Of a DNA stretch of 64,000 nucleotides, positions 30,520-42,600 are shown in pieces. Below the pieces are notes generated by a model. It was not told the origin of the DNA. It worked only from the letters and a program-made list of their open reading frames with translations, and ran no database searches. Origin of the DNA: Meconema thalassinum (taxonomy: Eukaryota > Arthropoda > Insecta > Orthoptera > Tettigoniidae); the NCBI GenBank assembly GCA_946902985.2, contig OX336389.2:983132482-983196481 (forward strand), given 5' to 3'. The stretch's first letter is position 1; every line of letters starts with the position of its first letter. Position numbers and translations under genes: made by a program.

Positions 30520-33489
30520 AGGCTGTGTTATCAATTATATTAAAGCCTGTGATATCTACAACGAATATTATAATTTTCAAGTGAAAATAATGAACTACTA
30601 CATGTCTTATACTACCGCCCACGTGGTCAACTTTTTCTACACCATGTTCGAGACCGAGACCATGGGCTAATACCATTATGGTATGAGGGAGATGTCTCGG
30701 ATGGGACCAGCTTGATGATGGAACTTCTAGAACATCAGACCAGGAGGAAGGAACCCAGGATGCCTTTCCTAGGCATGTCCAGTCCATTCACGAGGTCGAC
30801 TACAGGGACAGACCGAACCCTGGTATTTGGGAGAGCCCGGATGGAAGTTCTGATGAGGACGATGCCAACCCTGAAAGCCAGAGGCGCTTTTGTTCAACCC
30901 TTGTTTTTGGACAGAGAGCTGAGTGTGAGCTCCTTCGTATCGTGAGTTTTGTACACCCTTCCTTGTTCTAGTTTCTGGTGGTATAGTTAGATTAGTGTAG
31001 TTTGTGAACCAACCGAACTTAGTGACAGCCATTTCATAGGTAGGGAATGTAAATTTAGTCTAATTAGATGTCATTTATTTACAGTGATAGTGAGTCACCC
31101 TTGGGTCAGACATTTTGGTCAACCCTGGTGCAGCTTGATGGACGTCGTAGAACGTCAATTTCTATCTATTGCTAAACGTGACTGTAGTCATTTTAGGCTA
31201 CTTTGTTCAACCCTATCTGGGGTGATTTTTCAAGTCTTTGCAGACTTTAGTTACGGCAATCAGATGCCATGGTTATATTTCTTTAACTGCATTTTTTGCA
31301 ACCAGTCTATGTTACACCCCTGACTTCGTTAGAGTAGTCGTATCATTTGGGTAATCGACTGTAATTACCAGTTTTGTAACTGCATTATATTTCATTTGAG
31401 ATGAGCTCAGAAGCCTTCCTGGTCATGTGTAGACCTTATAAGTAAAAGGGACATTTCATCGTTGCCTAGCATCGAACTCAGTTCCCAACGTATCATTAAG
31501 CAGATCCAGCAGAGAGTGGAATTTGCGCCACAATTATTATTTTGTTAGTGTCAGGTGTGATGACACGTGTTTATTTGATATTTGATGTTTGAAACTACTG
31601 AAGAGTATTATATATTTGAGCCAGAGAGCTCCAGCAATTAGTGACATTGCTACCTTTTAAACGTCTTTGATGTGAAAGACAGAGTTATATGATTGTATTC
31701 ATATTTATAGCGTGCTTTTTATGCACATATTCTTCGAGGTTTATAACCTATGATAAAGGTATTATGATGAGGCCAGTTTTACTGTTTTTATTTTGCTTAA
31801 ATTGCCGGCCTAATTAGTGTGTTGTGTCATTCAGCGCAGGAATCTTGTAGCCTGCGGCGACACGAACAGGTGTGTGATCCAGCGCTCGCTTCTGAGTGAG
31901 ACGGACTGATATTAACATAGGACAGAATGCTTGTAGCATTCACTTTTCCTTTCATTGCAATTATAGCTTATGGAACCCAGTGTTCATTCTTGTATCTGAT
32001 CAGCTGTTTTGTAGAATGTCATTTGTTAGTTAAACGCTGTTGCGTGTACCGCTGTTTTGACAAGTACAGTTATGTCAGGTTTTCTATAGTACGTTGTAGG
32101 CTAGCCCCGTTAGGGAGGTTTTTCATGAATGATGGTATTGTGTGTACCATGTCCGGGATTGTCCCGTTGACCAGATGTTTAGGGAGGGTAACTGCTTGTG
32201 TCCAGGCCCATCCCAGAGTTATTGAACGCGAGCTGTGCGCCGCTGGTAACTTGTGTTATTGTGTGTCCGAGTTGTTATTGCTCGTTGATTGTATTCCGAC
32301 TTTTGAGTCGAGGCTTTAGGCAGAGATGATCTCAGGGGAGACGCTCCGTGCCCAGGCTTGTCAGTATTATTCGCCATAAACCAACGATAACCTAAACCGA
32401 CATCTTAATAATAAAACGCATAATTTTGATAAAACAAAAGCTAACTAACGAATTCTTTCTGCTTAACCTTGTTCTTTTGCATTTGGAACCTGCTGACATA
32501 GCCGTGTTTATGAAGGTATTTCCTGGAGGAAATGACTTGAGGACAGCTGACACATTTTTTGTTGTGACCGAAGCTTGCTCGAACCTAGAGTTCGCAGCTG
32601 GTGGAGCGCAGGCCATACGATGTTAGACGTAGTCTTTACTACGCAGTCGTCACCGTAACTACACACATTAGATGACTATGGCTTACAAAGAGTAAACCAA
32701 GGTGCAGGCAGGCATTTGAATAAAACTGTGTTCTCTTATTTATTCATTTGATAATGTAAAAGTGTATGAATCCTCTATGTTACCCTTTTGTGTGCTGATT
32801 AGCACTTAGTTCATAAGAATGACTTAGATGTTTTTTTATGGCTGTTCACTTAGCTTTGAATGTAATTGTTTGTTATTACGGACGTCACCGCCGTAAATGT
32901 TGTTATTAATTGATAGGACTTGGCTAGATGAATTAACGTTAAATGTAAATGTGGAGATGGTATCATCCTAACTTAGATTTGTTTTGCTACCCTGTTAAAT
33001 GTAAATTCTGATATTAGCTTAATCTTGTAACTTGACCTAGGGATTTGCGTCGTACCATTTTCCTAGTGTTGCTGTTGTTGCTTTATTATTGTGAGACAGA
33101 TCATTCGCGAGGGTTTACTGTAACTTCTCAGGTAGGGACCTGCTCTTTATTTTTGATTATTTTTTAGCTTGCGGATTAGCCGATAGAAACCCTCCGAACT
33201 AGGCTAGGGGTTTGTAAAATTTACAATAAATTTTCACTGTGTTTTACATAAGTCTGGATGTTTCTTTTCTCAGTCTAGCTTTTAAGGTGAACCTTTCCTT
33301 AGGCAGTCTATGACCTTCGTCACCATGTACCACGAACCCTGTGGACTACAGTTTCTCGTGCCGCTTTGGCCTATTTGGAAGTTCACCTGATCCTCACGGC
33401 AGTTAGGTCCGACGGATGAGATGTTAGGGAAGTCATTGCGGTTGTTGGCTATCCTGGCAGCTCCTCTGACGGGCTCATAAACTCATTAA

Positions 33490-33507
33490 TGTCGCCCAAC
33501 TCATGTG
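33490..33507 (+). other. Primer-binding site
   Basis: TGTCGCCCAACTCATGTG, twelve bases after the LTR end, resembles the TGGCGCCCAAC tRNA-Lys-type primer site of Gypsy elements with one early mismatch. The leader from here to gag (33508-33903) has no gene. Confidence 0.55.
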
Positions 33508-33903
33508 CCGACGTTAACGTGGTGACCGTCAGTTCCATGTTATTTAAGAGGATCTTAATGTTGATTAATGGTAAATTGACCGGACTGGGACGAACTTAGA
33601 AAGTCGTACTGCAGATCAATTAACCGCATGGCATTCATGTTTGATACAAGTCCATGGGGTGAGGCTTTTGTGTTAGATAAATGATGGATAGGATTTTCTT
33701 TGATGATGCCTCACCCTGAGTAAATGTTATACTTTGCTTTGCTCGCCGTTGTCTTTGTAAATGTAGAAGCACTTAGTTTGCATACTCCAGCTGTATTGTG
33801 ATGTTTATTTAAATGAAACAAGCTTTATACCACCAAGTAACTAATCATAGCTGTAAGTTCCATTAGAGATTGATCCCTCTCATTCTCAAATAATGTTCTT
33901 GTC

Positions 33904-36432
33904 ATGGATGAGGAAACAATTCGTCGTGTGTTTGGAGAGATGATGGCCGTTGTTAATGCCAATCTACAGCAGATTACTGCTGACTTAGGTACTGTAAGGA
34001 CTGATTTAGGTGAAGTCCGAGGTGACTTAGGAACTATAAGGACTGATTTAGGTGATGTAAGAGGTGACTTAGGTGAAGTCCGAGGTGACTTAGGTGAGAA
34101 TACCCAAGCCGTTAATAATTTGAGGCAGAACTTAGAGGTTAACACCCAGTTAATTAACAATGTGAGTGGTCATGTGGACCAAGTCAGACTGGATCTTGAG
34201 ATCAACACACAGTCAATCAACAATATTAGGGCTGATCTAACGCAGGTCAGGGCCGACATGGATACTTATAGGATAGAAGCTAGGAATGATCTTACGGAAG
34301 GTTTAGCGGCTGTTAAGGTTGATGTTATACGACACCATCAGGAGGCTAACCAGCGTATTGATAGTTTAACCGATCAGATGAATAGAGCTAGGGAGGACGT
34401 GCAGACCCGATTAGAGGAGCACACCGCTCAAATCCAGACAACAATTAACAGAGTCCAGATTGATATGAGTTCCGACTTGGAGCACACTCGAGAAGAATTT
34501 GGGACTCGTTTGACTCACGTCGAGGGATTCATGGATAATGTCAAGAAGGACATGGCCACCATGAATATAGGTCTCATACTGATGAGAGGTGCAGCGAATG
34601 CAGTGAACAACAACGTCAAGACGATCGTCGATGGTATGATCGAGGTCAAGTACGAGTTGAACACCAACAGAAGGAATATTACGGAATTGACAGAGACAGT
34701 AACAGGGCTTCGTGAAACCATTGATGTTCATCGAGAGGAGAATAAGATCGATGTCATGATGTTGAGGGGTGACCTCAATGAACATAAGACCACTATGGAG
34801 GCAAAGGTAGCCGAGGTCAAAGATGATGTTGGTAGGATCCAGAACAACGTGTCGAAAGTCGAGGAAGAAATCGATTCCCTACAGAAACGATTCGAAGAAA
34901 TAGCGATAACTGAGAGGTTAGACCTCAGCTATAACTTGAGGACGGCTATTCGCGAGGTCGACACCAACCTCAAAGGCAAAGTTGAAAGGATTGAATTACA
35001 ACTCAACGACCTAGGGAATAAGGTCACGGCTAGGACCATCCCAGGACTCGAAGTCTTAGAGAGACGTCTCGACCGACTGGAGACGCATCCACGAGAGAAA
35101 CATTTACCCTCACAGATGGGAGACTCTCAGGCGACACCAGGATCGCAATCTGCATGGATCATGCCTGCACATTTTCAACCGAGCCCACCCATAGAACCGC
35201 AACCATCTCAATTCACCGGTTCAGCGCAGAGTCAAGCGTTAAACTTTGACGCACATCCTTTCCAACCTGTACCCAACCGACAGAGTCAAGAGACGAGCAC
35301 GCCAACGCATAACTATATGCAGAATTCGTTTAGACCCGCGCACACGCAGGGGAACGTGACTATTATCCGTTCACGTGAGGAGCAACCAGCTCGATTCTCA
35401 GGTACTGGGAGTGGCATCATTCCGGTTGAATTTTTGGCTAATGTAGAAAGCTACTTGAGAGACACCATGGTAACTCCGGAGAGAGAACTCCGAGTTATTG
35501 AGCGTTTGCTTGAGGGGCAAGCCAGCACTTGGTTTAGAGCCTTCCGTTACTCATTTGTAGGCTACCAAGATTTTAGAGAAGCCTTGTTGAGGACTTACTG
35601 GTCAAGCGACATCCAGCAGAGTATCAGAGCTGAGATGTACACTCGCCGATACAGTTCAAACACTCCGACGCGCTATGCGAACTACTTCGCAACCCAGCTT
35701 GCGAAACTCCGTTGCTTACAACCCCCACTGTCAGAGCAAGACCTGGTAAACACCATCGTTTGGCAATACCCTGCAGACGTGCAACGTGTATTGATTGCTG
35801 CAGAAGCATCCACTTTTCAGCAATGCGACCAAATCTTGCGGCGATTGGATGCTAACACCGAACTGTTTCCAACACACCGTCAGCAGAAGGCTGACAGGCG
35901 AGAAGAACGACATGGCAACTTGACAACTGTGGACAAAGTGTGCCAGACGCCACAGCAGACACAGACTCAAGAGAGCTCTGGACAACGCAATGACTATAAT
36001 CGTGGTCGTAGAGAATGGAACAACACTCCATATGCTAGAGACCAGAGAGGTGACCGTCGTAGTCACTGGAACCGGCGCTTCGATCGAGAGACGAACGAAG
36101 ACCGTCGTCACGATAACGACCGCCGAGGGAATAATGGCCGGAATCCACAACACGGAAGTATCCGTAGGGATTACCGCTATAGGAGGGGTTATAATAGAGA
36201 TCGAGACCCAAGATACCAAACTGATCGAGATTGGAGAGGAAGAGCACGGGAGAGTCGTGAATATCTTCAGCAACTCCGAGAACTCCAAGAAATACAAGAA
36301 GAGGGAGATCAGAACCCTACTTCGAGGGAAACTCGTAATACGGCGGAAGAAACGGAGCGAAACCAGCCCGGTACTTCCCGCCAGGAAAGAAAAAAAAAAC
36401 GCCGAAAAACCAATAGATTCTTACCCGATTGA
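33904..36432 (+). CDS. gag: Gypsy-type Gag, 842 residues
   Basis: Residues 1-400 are coiled coil. Near the start a seven-residue repeat (DLGEVRG, DLGTIRT, DLGDVRG and so on, six times) is encoded by 21 bp tandem repeats. The capsid domain (about 485-660) includes EGQASTWFRAFRYSFVGYQ and LAKLRCLQPPLSEQDLV, homologous to the minus-strand Gag at 10893. The C-terminal 170 residues are rich in Arg, Asp and Tyr (RRHDNDRRGNNGRN) without a CCHC knuckle, presumably an alternative RNA-binding tail. The frame closes with TGA at 36430-36432. Pol continues in the same frame directly behind it, so an intact relative may have one gag-pol frame. Confidence 0.92.
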   Translation: MDEETIRRVFGEMMAVVNANLQQITADLGTVRTDLGEVRGDLGTIRTDLGDVRGDLGEVRGDLGENTQAVNNLRQNLEVNTQLINNVSGHVDQVRLDLEINTQSINNIRADLTQVRADMDTYRIEARNDLTEGLAAVKVDVIRHHQEANQRIDSLTDQMNRAREDVQTRLEEHTAQIQTTINRVQIDMSSDLEHTREEFGTRLTHVEGFMDNVKKDMATMNIGLILMRGAANAVNNNVKTIVDGMIEVKYELNTNRRNITELTETVTGLRETIDVHREENKIDVMMLRGDLNEHKTTMEAKVAEVKDDVGRIQNNVSKVEEEIDSLQKRFEEIAITERLDLSYNLRTAIREVDTNLKGKVERIELQLNDLGNKVTARTIPGLEVLERRLDRLETHPREKHLPSQMGDSQATPGSQSAWIMPAHFQPSPPIEPQPSQFTGSAQSQALNFDAHPFQPVPNRQSQETSTPTHNYMQNSFRPAHTQGNVTIIRSREEQPARFSGTGSGIIPVEFLANVESYLRDTMVTPERELRVIERLLEGQASTWFRAFRYSFVGYQDFREALLRTYWSSDIQQSIRAEMYTRRYSSNTPTRYANYFATQLAKLRCLQPPLSEQDLVNTIVWQYPADVQRVLIAAEASTFQQCDQILRRLDANTELFPTHRQQKADRREERHGNLTTVDKVCQTPQQTQTQESSGQRNDYNRGRREWNNTPYARDQRGDRRSHWNRRFDRETNEDRRHDNDRRGNNGRNPQHGSIRRDYRYRRGYNRDRDPRYQTDRDWRGRARESREYLQQLRELQEIQEEGDQNPTSRETRNTAEETERNQPGTSRQERKKKRRKTNRFLPD

Positions 36433-38358
36433 GCACAGAGTAACTGCCACCATCTTACTCTGGGAGCCAATTCAGGAAGATCTGTTAGACGAACGACGAA
36501 ACACAACTACGAATTGACGCGTTTACCGAAGATTGTAGCTACCCTGAATGGATGTAACGTAGTCATTCTCATCGATACTGGGGCGATGATAAGTGTCATT
36601 TCCGCCGATTGCCATGCCAGACTGAAAGCAAATTCTGAGGTGACAGAGCTGCCAGTTTCCGCAGTAAGAGTCACAGGAGTCATACCTGACCGTGTTGTGA
36701 CGTGCAAAATCCAGATTCTATGCACTTTGAAAATTTCGAGGCACGTGTACTTGCACGAATTTCTTGTGATGAAAGGCTTGCATCATGATGCCATATTGGG
36801 TGCAGACTTCATTAGGAAGTATGATGGAATCATTGATATGGGACGTAATACGGTCGAGTTTAAGCCGAACGAACCCATTCAAATGAACTTAGTAGAGGAA
36901 GAACCGGAATATGTATCCGAAGTCAACGTTGTTGAGAATTTAAATGGCAAGAGAATTGAGGAGACACAAGGTACCGACCAAGAGGCAGAACCATTATCAG
37001 CACCCATTCGAGAGAAATTGGATGCAATATTGAACGATTACGAGGATATATTCGACACCACGCCTGGTGAGATATTGGACTACGAGTACGATCTTGTACT
37101 ACTGGATGATTCCCCATTCCAGAAGAAGATTTATCCCATCGCAGAGAAACACCGCGAGGAAGCTGCTAAGAAGATCCATGAGATGGAAGCAGCAGGCACA
37201 ATCAAGAAGTCACCGACTCCTTTCTTGAATCCTATAACACCTGTGGTTAAGGTGGATGGAAGCTTGAGACTTTGTCTCGATGCAAGGGCCTTAAATGAAC
37301 GCTTAGCTCCTGAGCATGACAGACCGCCCAAGATTAGGGACATCCTCAGGAAGTTTAAGGGAAAGAAGATATTTTCGTCATTGGGCTTGGTACAATCCTA
37401 CTACCATATAAGAATATCTGAGCAAACTCAGAAGTATACAGGGTTTCTGTTCGATCAGACCACCTATGTCTTTCGAAAACTACCCTTTGGAGTGAAAAAT
37501 GCCGGAGCTGCATTAATTAGAGCACTTGATGCGAAGCTGACTCCTGAAGTGAAACAGAAGGTGGTATGTTACGTGGATGACATCATTATAGCTTCGGAAA
37601 CAGAGGAAGAACATTTAACAACTTAACGCCTTGTTTTTGAGAATCATCGACAGGCCAATTTTAAAGTGAAATTCGACAAGTGTCGATTCTTCCAGAGAGA
37701 AGTAAAATTTGTGGGACACATAATTAATGGAGATGGATACAGGCCGAATCCGGCAAAGATCAGAACAGTTGCTGAATTTCCAACGCCAACCCGTGTGAAA
37801 CACGTGAGACAATTCCTGGGAATTCTCCAATTCTTTGCTGCTCATTGTGAGAGGTATTCTGAGACTGTCGCACCACTGCAAGGTTTACTGAAGAAGAATT
37901 GCAGATGGGCTTGGAATGACGAGTGCGAGACAGCTTTCAGAAAAACTAAACAGATGCTGGTTGATTCGATTAAGTTAGAATATCCAGACTACTCCTGGAA
38001 TTTTATTGTAGAGACTGATGCATCTGCGATTGGAATATGTGCCATCCTACTGCAGGAGGACGATGAGAAGAAACGTCATTACATCGCTTTCTTAAGTCGA
38101 TGTTTGAGAGCGCACGAATCTCATTATTTCACCACTGAGATTGAAGCACTTGCGATTGTTTACGCGCTTGAGTACTGGCAGAAACTTTTGTTAGGCCAGA
38201 GGATTATTGTGAGGACCGATCACCATGCGCTGACCTTCATTTTACGAACAAGACTGGCAAGCGACAGGATCACACGTTGGACGCTCTTTCTCCAACAGTT
38301 TGACTTGGAAATTGTTTGTTGGTCGACATTCTCAGCCGGAATCCTGAAGCCACTGTGA
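36433..38358 (+). pseudogene. pol: Gypsy pol: protease, reverse transcriptase, RNase H
   Basis: In frame with gag after its TGA. Protease: VVILIDTGAMISVIS with active-site DTG, then AILGADFI. Reverse transcriptase: NPITPVVKVDGSLRLCLDAR, then FSSLGLVQSYYHI, where the first catalytic aspartate (normally FSSLDL) is glycine, then CYVDDIIIAS, which is intact. A TAA at 37624 interrupts, and the same frame goes on with RLVFENHRQANFKVKFDKC, QFLGILQFF and RNase H: VETDASAIGI, TEIEALAIVYAL, RTDHHAL. The frame is lost around 38330, just before the DILSRNP segment. Nonsense codon, frame change and the catalytic substitution make this copy inactive although its LTRs are almost identical. Confidence 0.95.
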
Positions 38359-39629
38359 ATGCCATTGACATCGAGGGAGAATGCGAGGAACACCTTCGCC
38401 GACTTCGTCATCTACCTGAAGGTCAACGACGTGAGGAGGAACTCAGGCATATTATCCGTTTCCTGGGACGACGAATGGATCCACAGGATGCTCAATATGC
38501 GAGGATTGCTGCTGTTGCAGATGACTATTTGATATATCATCGTGTCTTGTATAAGTTCGTGGACGAGGACCACACTCAAATGCGTGCAGTTATTCCTAGG
38601 AGATATCAAGAATCTGTTATTCTTATGGTTCATCTATCCATTGGACATAGTGGGACTGACAAGACCATTGCAACCATCAAGGAGTCTTTTACTTGGAAAA
38701 GGCTAGGAACCACCGTTAGACAGTGTTTACGTGCTTGCGACGCATGCGAGCGGAACAAGTACACGTCACACTTGTTGAAGGAACCACCTAGACCAATACT
38801 CCCAACTCAACCTAGAGAGTTATATGCACAGGACCTTTATGGCCCAATACCTAAAGCCCGTCGTGGGAATCGCTTCATTGTTATAACTATTGATGTGTTC
38901 ACGAAATATACGATGCTTCATCCGATTCAGAAAGCCACCGCACATCAGATTATGCAGAGAATTAGACGACAAGTGATACCGGAGGCAGGAAAGCCACAAT
39001 TCCTGTTGACTGATCACGGATCACAGTACACCTCCGCAGAATTTGCCAATGCTATGAACGAGTTGGAGATAGGTCATGTTTTATCGTCTATTCGCTACCC
39101 AGAGAGCAACCCAGCAGAATGCGTAATGTCTACTATCGCAAAATTCTGTCGATTATATTGTCAGGAAGAACACTGGCGATGGACTGAAGTCCTAGTCATT
39201 ATGGCAAAATGTATTAATTCAACAGTCCATGAGAGCACTGGTCAAATACCGATGGTTTTGCATTTGAACCAGATGCCAATGAGAATATGGGATCGTGTGA
39301 TTGTAAATCCACCTTGTTTACAACCATCACACGCCAGCAGACTTTTAGCTGCAAGGGACACTTTAGACAGACAAGCTGCCAAACGCTTGAGAAGAACTTG
39401 ACGTCAGAGATTCAGAGAACCACTAGTCGCGGGAGACCTTGTCCTTATAAGGAGACCCGGAATCTCAAGTCCTATAGACCGCATATATGGGAAATTTCTG
39501 TCTTTATATTATGGCCCCAGTCGTATTCGACAACCTCTGAACAATGGAAGTTATGTGCTTGAAGACATTCGGACAGGAGAGCGCATTGGAACCTTCAACG
39601 CAGCTAATCTAAAAAAATATCATTTATGA
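38316..39629 (+). pseudogene. pol: Gypsy pol: integrase
   Basis: Continues in another frame with DILSRNPEATVNAI, then the HHCC zinc-binding domain (VHLSIGHSGTDKTI ... CLRACDACERNK) and the DDE core: AQDLYGPIP, LLTDHGSQYTS and ESNPAECVM. All three acidic residues are there. An in-frame TGA at 39399 precedes the C-terminal part, which goes on to 39629 with VAGDLVLIRRPG and LYYGPSRIRQPL, a GPY/F-like module. The codon may be a decayed CGA. No further gene lies before the polypurine tract. Confidence 0.92.
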
Positions 39630-39680
39630 ATGAACTTTGAGTCAAATAAAAATGTCGTCCCAACATTTTATTTGAAACGA

Positions 39681-39692
39681 CGGAGAGGCAGA
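39681..39692 (+). other. Polypurine tract
   Basis: CGGAGAGGCAGA directly before the 3' LTR (TGAACCC) is the expected plus-strand priming site. Confidence 0.75.
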
Positions 39693-42600
39693 TGAACCCG
39701 CTGAGCTAAGTTTCATGTGATATTTTTCACGACAGCACATTTATGATGGGATGTAGTACCTTTGAACACACCCAGAAAGCTACGAGAAGCTGAGAGCTTA
39801 TACTATTCTCTTTGAAGTTGCGGAGAATCGCAGTTTTGACTTTGGTGAAGTCTGCTAATTATTCATCTGAGATCTTATTAATCAATTTTATCTTTCCACG
39901 AGACTCAGAATATTCCATTTCGTCATTCAGCATTATTGAAACATTTTGGAGAATGTTTTTTCACTTTAAGGTAAGGTAATATCATTGCAGATACGCAAAC
40001 AGGAATGTAAGTAGTCGCTCAACGACTCAGTTTTGACGACCTACTTCCACGAGGAACGCACTACGTCTAGAGAATCCGCCCTGTGTAGGCGTGTAATTAC
40101 ATCCGTCGAGTTAGACGTGGCAAATATCCGCTGTTTAGCGTGGAAATCATTATCAGGTGCCATCGAGCACAAATACACGAATTGTATAGTGAATTATATT
40201 GCACTACGTCTGGATAATCCGCCCTGTGTTGGCGTGTAATTACTGTATATCCGTCGCATAAGACGTGGCAAACAGTCCGCTTTTCAGCGTGGAAATCATT
40301 ATCGGGTGCCATCGAGCACAAGTATTCTACGAATCGCTGTTATTGATGTGCAGTGATCGACGCAAATTGTACAGTGAGTTAATTGGCAAGTATTGTGAAA
40401 TCCACGGCATTTCTGTAGCACCACATTTTTACACCCACGTGTTTGTGGAGGGCCGAGAGCCTGGTGAAAAATATACAGGTAAATGTGAAATTATTACTTT
40501 GAACACGTGTGATTATAAAAGTATATTATACACTTATTGCTACGGTGAATTTATTAATGATAAAACGACGCCCATTTCACGAATGCCACGTGATAGAGAA
40601 AGTAGCGTCAGTACACGTGTAGAACCGCAGAACAGTGCAGAGCCATTCATCTTTCACATCTACAAAGTGTAGAGGCTGTGTTATCAATTATATTAAAGCC
40701 TGTGATATCTACAACGAATATTATAATTTTCAAGTGAAAATAATGAACTACTACATGTCTTATACTACCGCCCACGTGGTCAACTTTTTCTACACCATGT
40801 TCGAGACCGAGACCATGGGCTAATACCATTATGGTATGAGGGAGATGTCTCGGATGGGACCAGCTTGATGATGGAACTTCTAGAACATCAGACCAGGAGG
40901 AAGGAACCCAGGATGCCTTTCCTAGGCATGTCCAGTCCATTCACGAGGTCGACTACAGGGACATACCGAACCCTGGTATTTGGGAGAGCCCGGATGGAAG
41001 TTCTGATGAGGACGATGCCAACCCTGAAAGCCAGAGGCGCTTTTGTTCAAACCTTGTTGTTGGACAGAGAGCTGAGTGTGAGCTCCTTCGTATCGTGAGT
41101 TTTGTACACCCTTCCTTGTTCTAGTTTCTGGTGGTATAGTTAGATTAGTGTAGTTTGTGAACCAACCGAACTTAGTGACAGCCATTTCATAGGTAGGGAA
41201 TGTAAATTTAGTCTAATTAGATGTCATTTATTTACAGTGATAGTGAGTCACCCTTGGGTCAGACATTTTGGTCAACCCTGGTGCAGCTTGATGGACGTCG
41301 TAGAACGTCAATTTCTATCTATTGCTAAACGTGACTGTAGTCATTTTAGGCTACTTTGTTCAACCCTATCTGGGGTGATTTTTCAAGTCTTTGCAGACTT
41401 TAGTTACGGCAATCAGATGCCATGGTTATATTTCTTTAACTGCATTTTTTGCAACCAGTCTATGTTACACCCCTGACTTCGTTAGAGTAGTCGTATCATT
41501 TGGGTAATCGACTGTAATTACCAGTTTTGTAACTGCATTATATTTCATTTGAGATGAGCTCAGAAGCCTTCCTGGTCATGTGTAGACCTTATAAGTAAAA
41601 GGGACATTTCATCGTTGCCTAGCATCGAACTCAGTTCCCAACGTATCATTAAGCAGATCCAGCAGAGAGTGGAATTTGCGCCACAATTATTATTTTGTTA
41701 GTGTCAGGTGTGATGACACGTGTTTATTTGATATTTGATGTTTGAAACTACTGAAGAGTATTATATATTTGAGCCAGAGAGCTCCAGCAATTAGTGACAT
41801 TGCTACCTTTTAAACGTCTTTGATGTGAAAGACAGAGTTATATGATTGTATTCATATTTATAGCGTGCTTTTTATGCACATATTCTTCGAGGTTTATAAC
41901 CTATGATAAAGGTATTATGATGAGGCCAGTTTTACTGTTTTTATTTTGCTTAAATTGCCGGCCTAATTAGTGTGTTGTGTCATTCAGCGCAGGAATCTTG
42001 TAGCCTGCGGCGACACGAACAGGTTTGTGATCCAGCGCTCGCTTCTGAGTGAGACGGACTGATATTAACATAGGACAGAATGCTTGTAGCATTCACTTTT
42101 CCTTTCATTGCAATTATAGCTTATGGAACCCAGTGTTCATTCTTGTATCTGATCAGCTGTTTTGTAGAATGTCATTTGTTAGTTAAACGCTGTTGCGTGT
42201 ACCGCTGTTTTGACAAGTACAGTTATGTCAGGTTTTCTATAGTACGTTGTAGGCTAGCCCCGTTAGGGAGGTTTTTCATGAATGATGGTATTGTGTGTAC
42301 CATGTCCGGGATTGTCCCGTAAACCAGATGTTTAGGGAGGGTAACTGCTTGTGTCCAGGCCCATCCCAGAGTTATTGAACGCGAGCTGTGCGCCGCTGGT
42401 AACTTGTGTTATTGTGTGTCCGAGTTGTTATTGCTCGTTGATTGTATTCCGACTTTTGAGTCGAGGCTTTTGGCAGAGATGATCTCAGGGGAGACGCTCC
42501 GTGCCCAGGCTTGTCAGTATTATTCGCCATAAACCAACGATAACCTAAACCGACATCTTAATAATAAAACGCATAATTTTGATAAAACAAAAGCTAACTA

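Larger units (their letters stand above)
29540..33477 (+). repeat. 5' LTR, 3.94 kb
   Basis: The LTR supplies promoter, polyadenylation signals and integration ends. At almost 4 kb it is several times longer than typical Gypsy LTRs. It contains a tandem duplication near its start (29905-30189) and a 135-codon frame (30112-30519). The other short frames inside look random. A TATA-like ACGTTTATA region was not decided. Confidence 0.95.

Noticed and set aside
31927..32319. 130-codon LTR frame with a hydrophobic start
   Set aside because: The 3' LTR copy is cut to 80 codons by small changes, so the frame is not maintained.
32392..32626. Small frames on both strands within the LTR, repeated in the 3' LTR
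   Set aside because: Repeated only because the LTRs are; overlapping frames on both strands with no domain.
34411..36297. Minus-strand frames opposite the plus-strand gag
   Set aside because: Antisense shadows of a coding region with biased composition.
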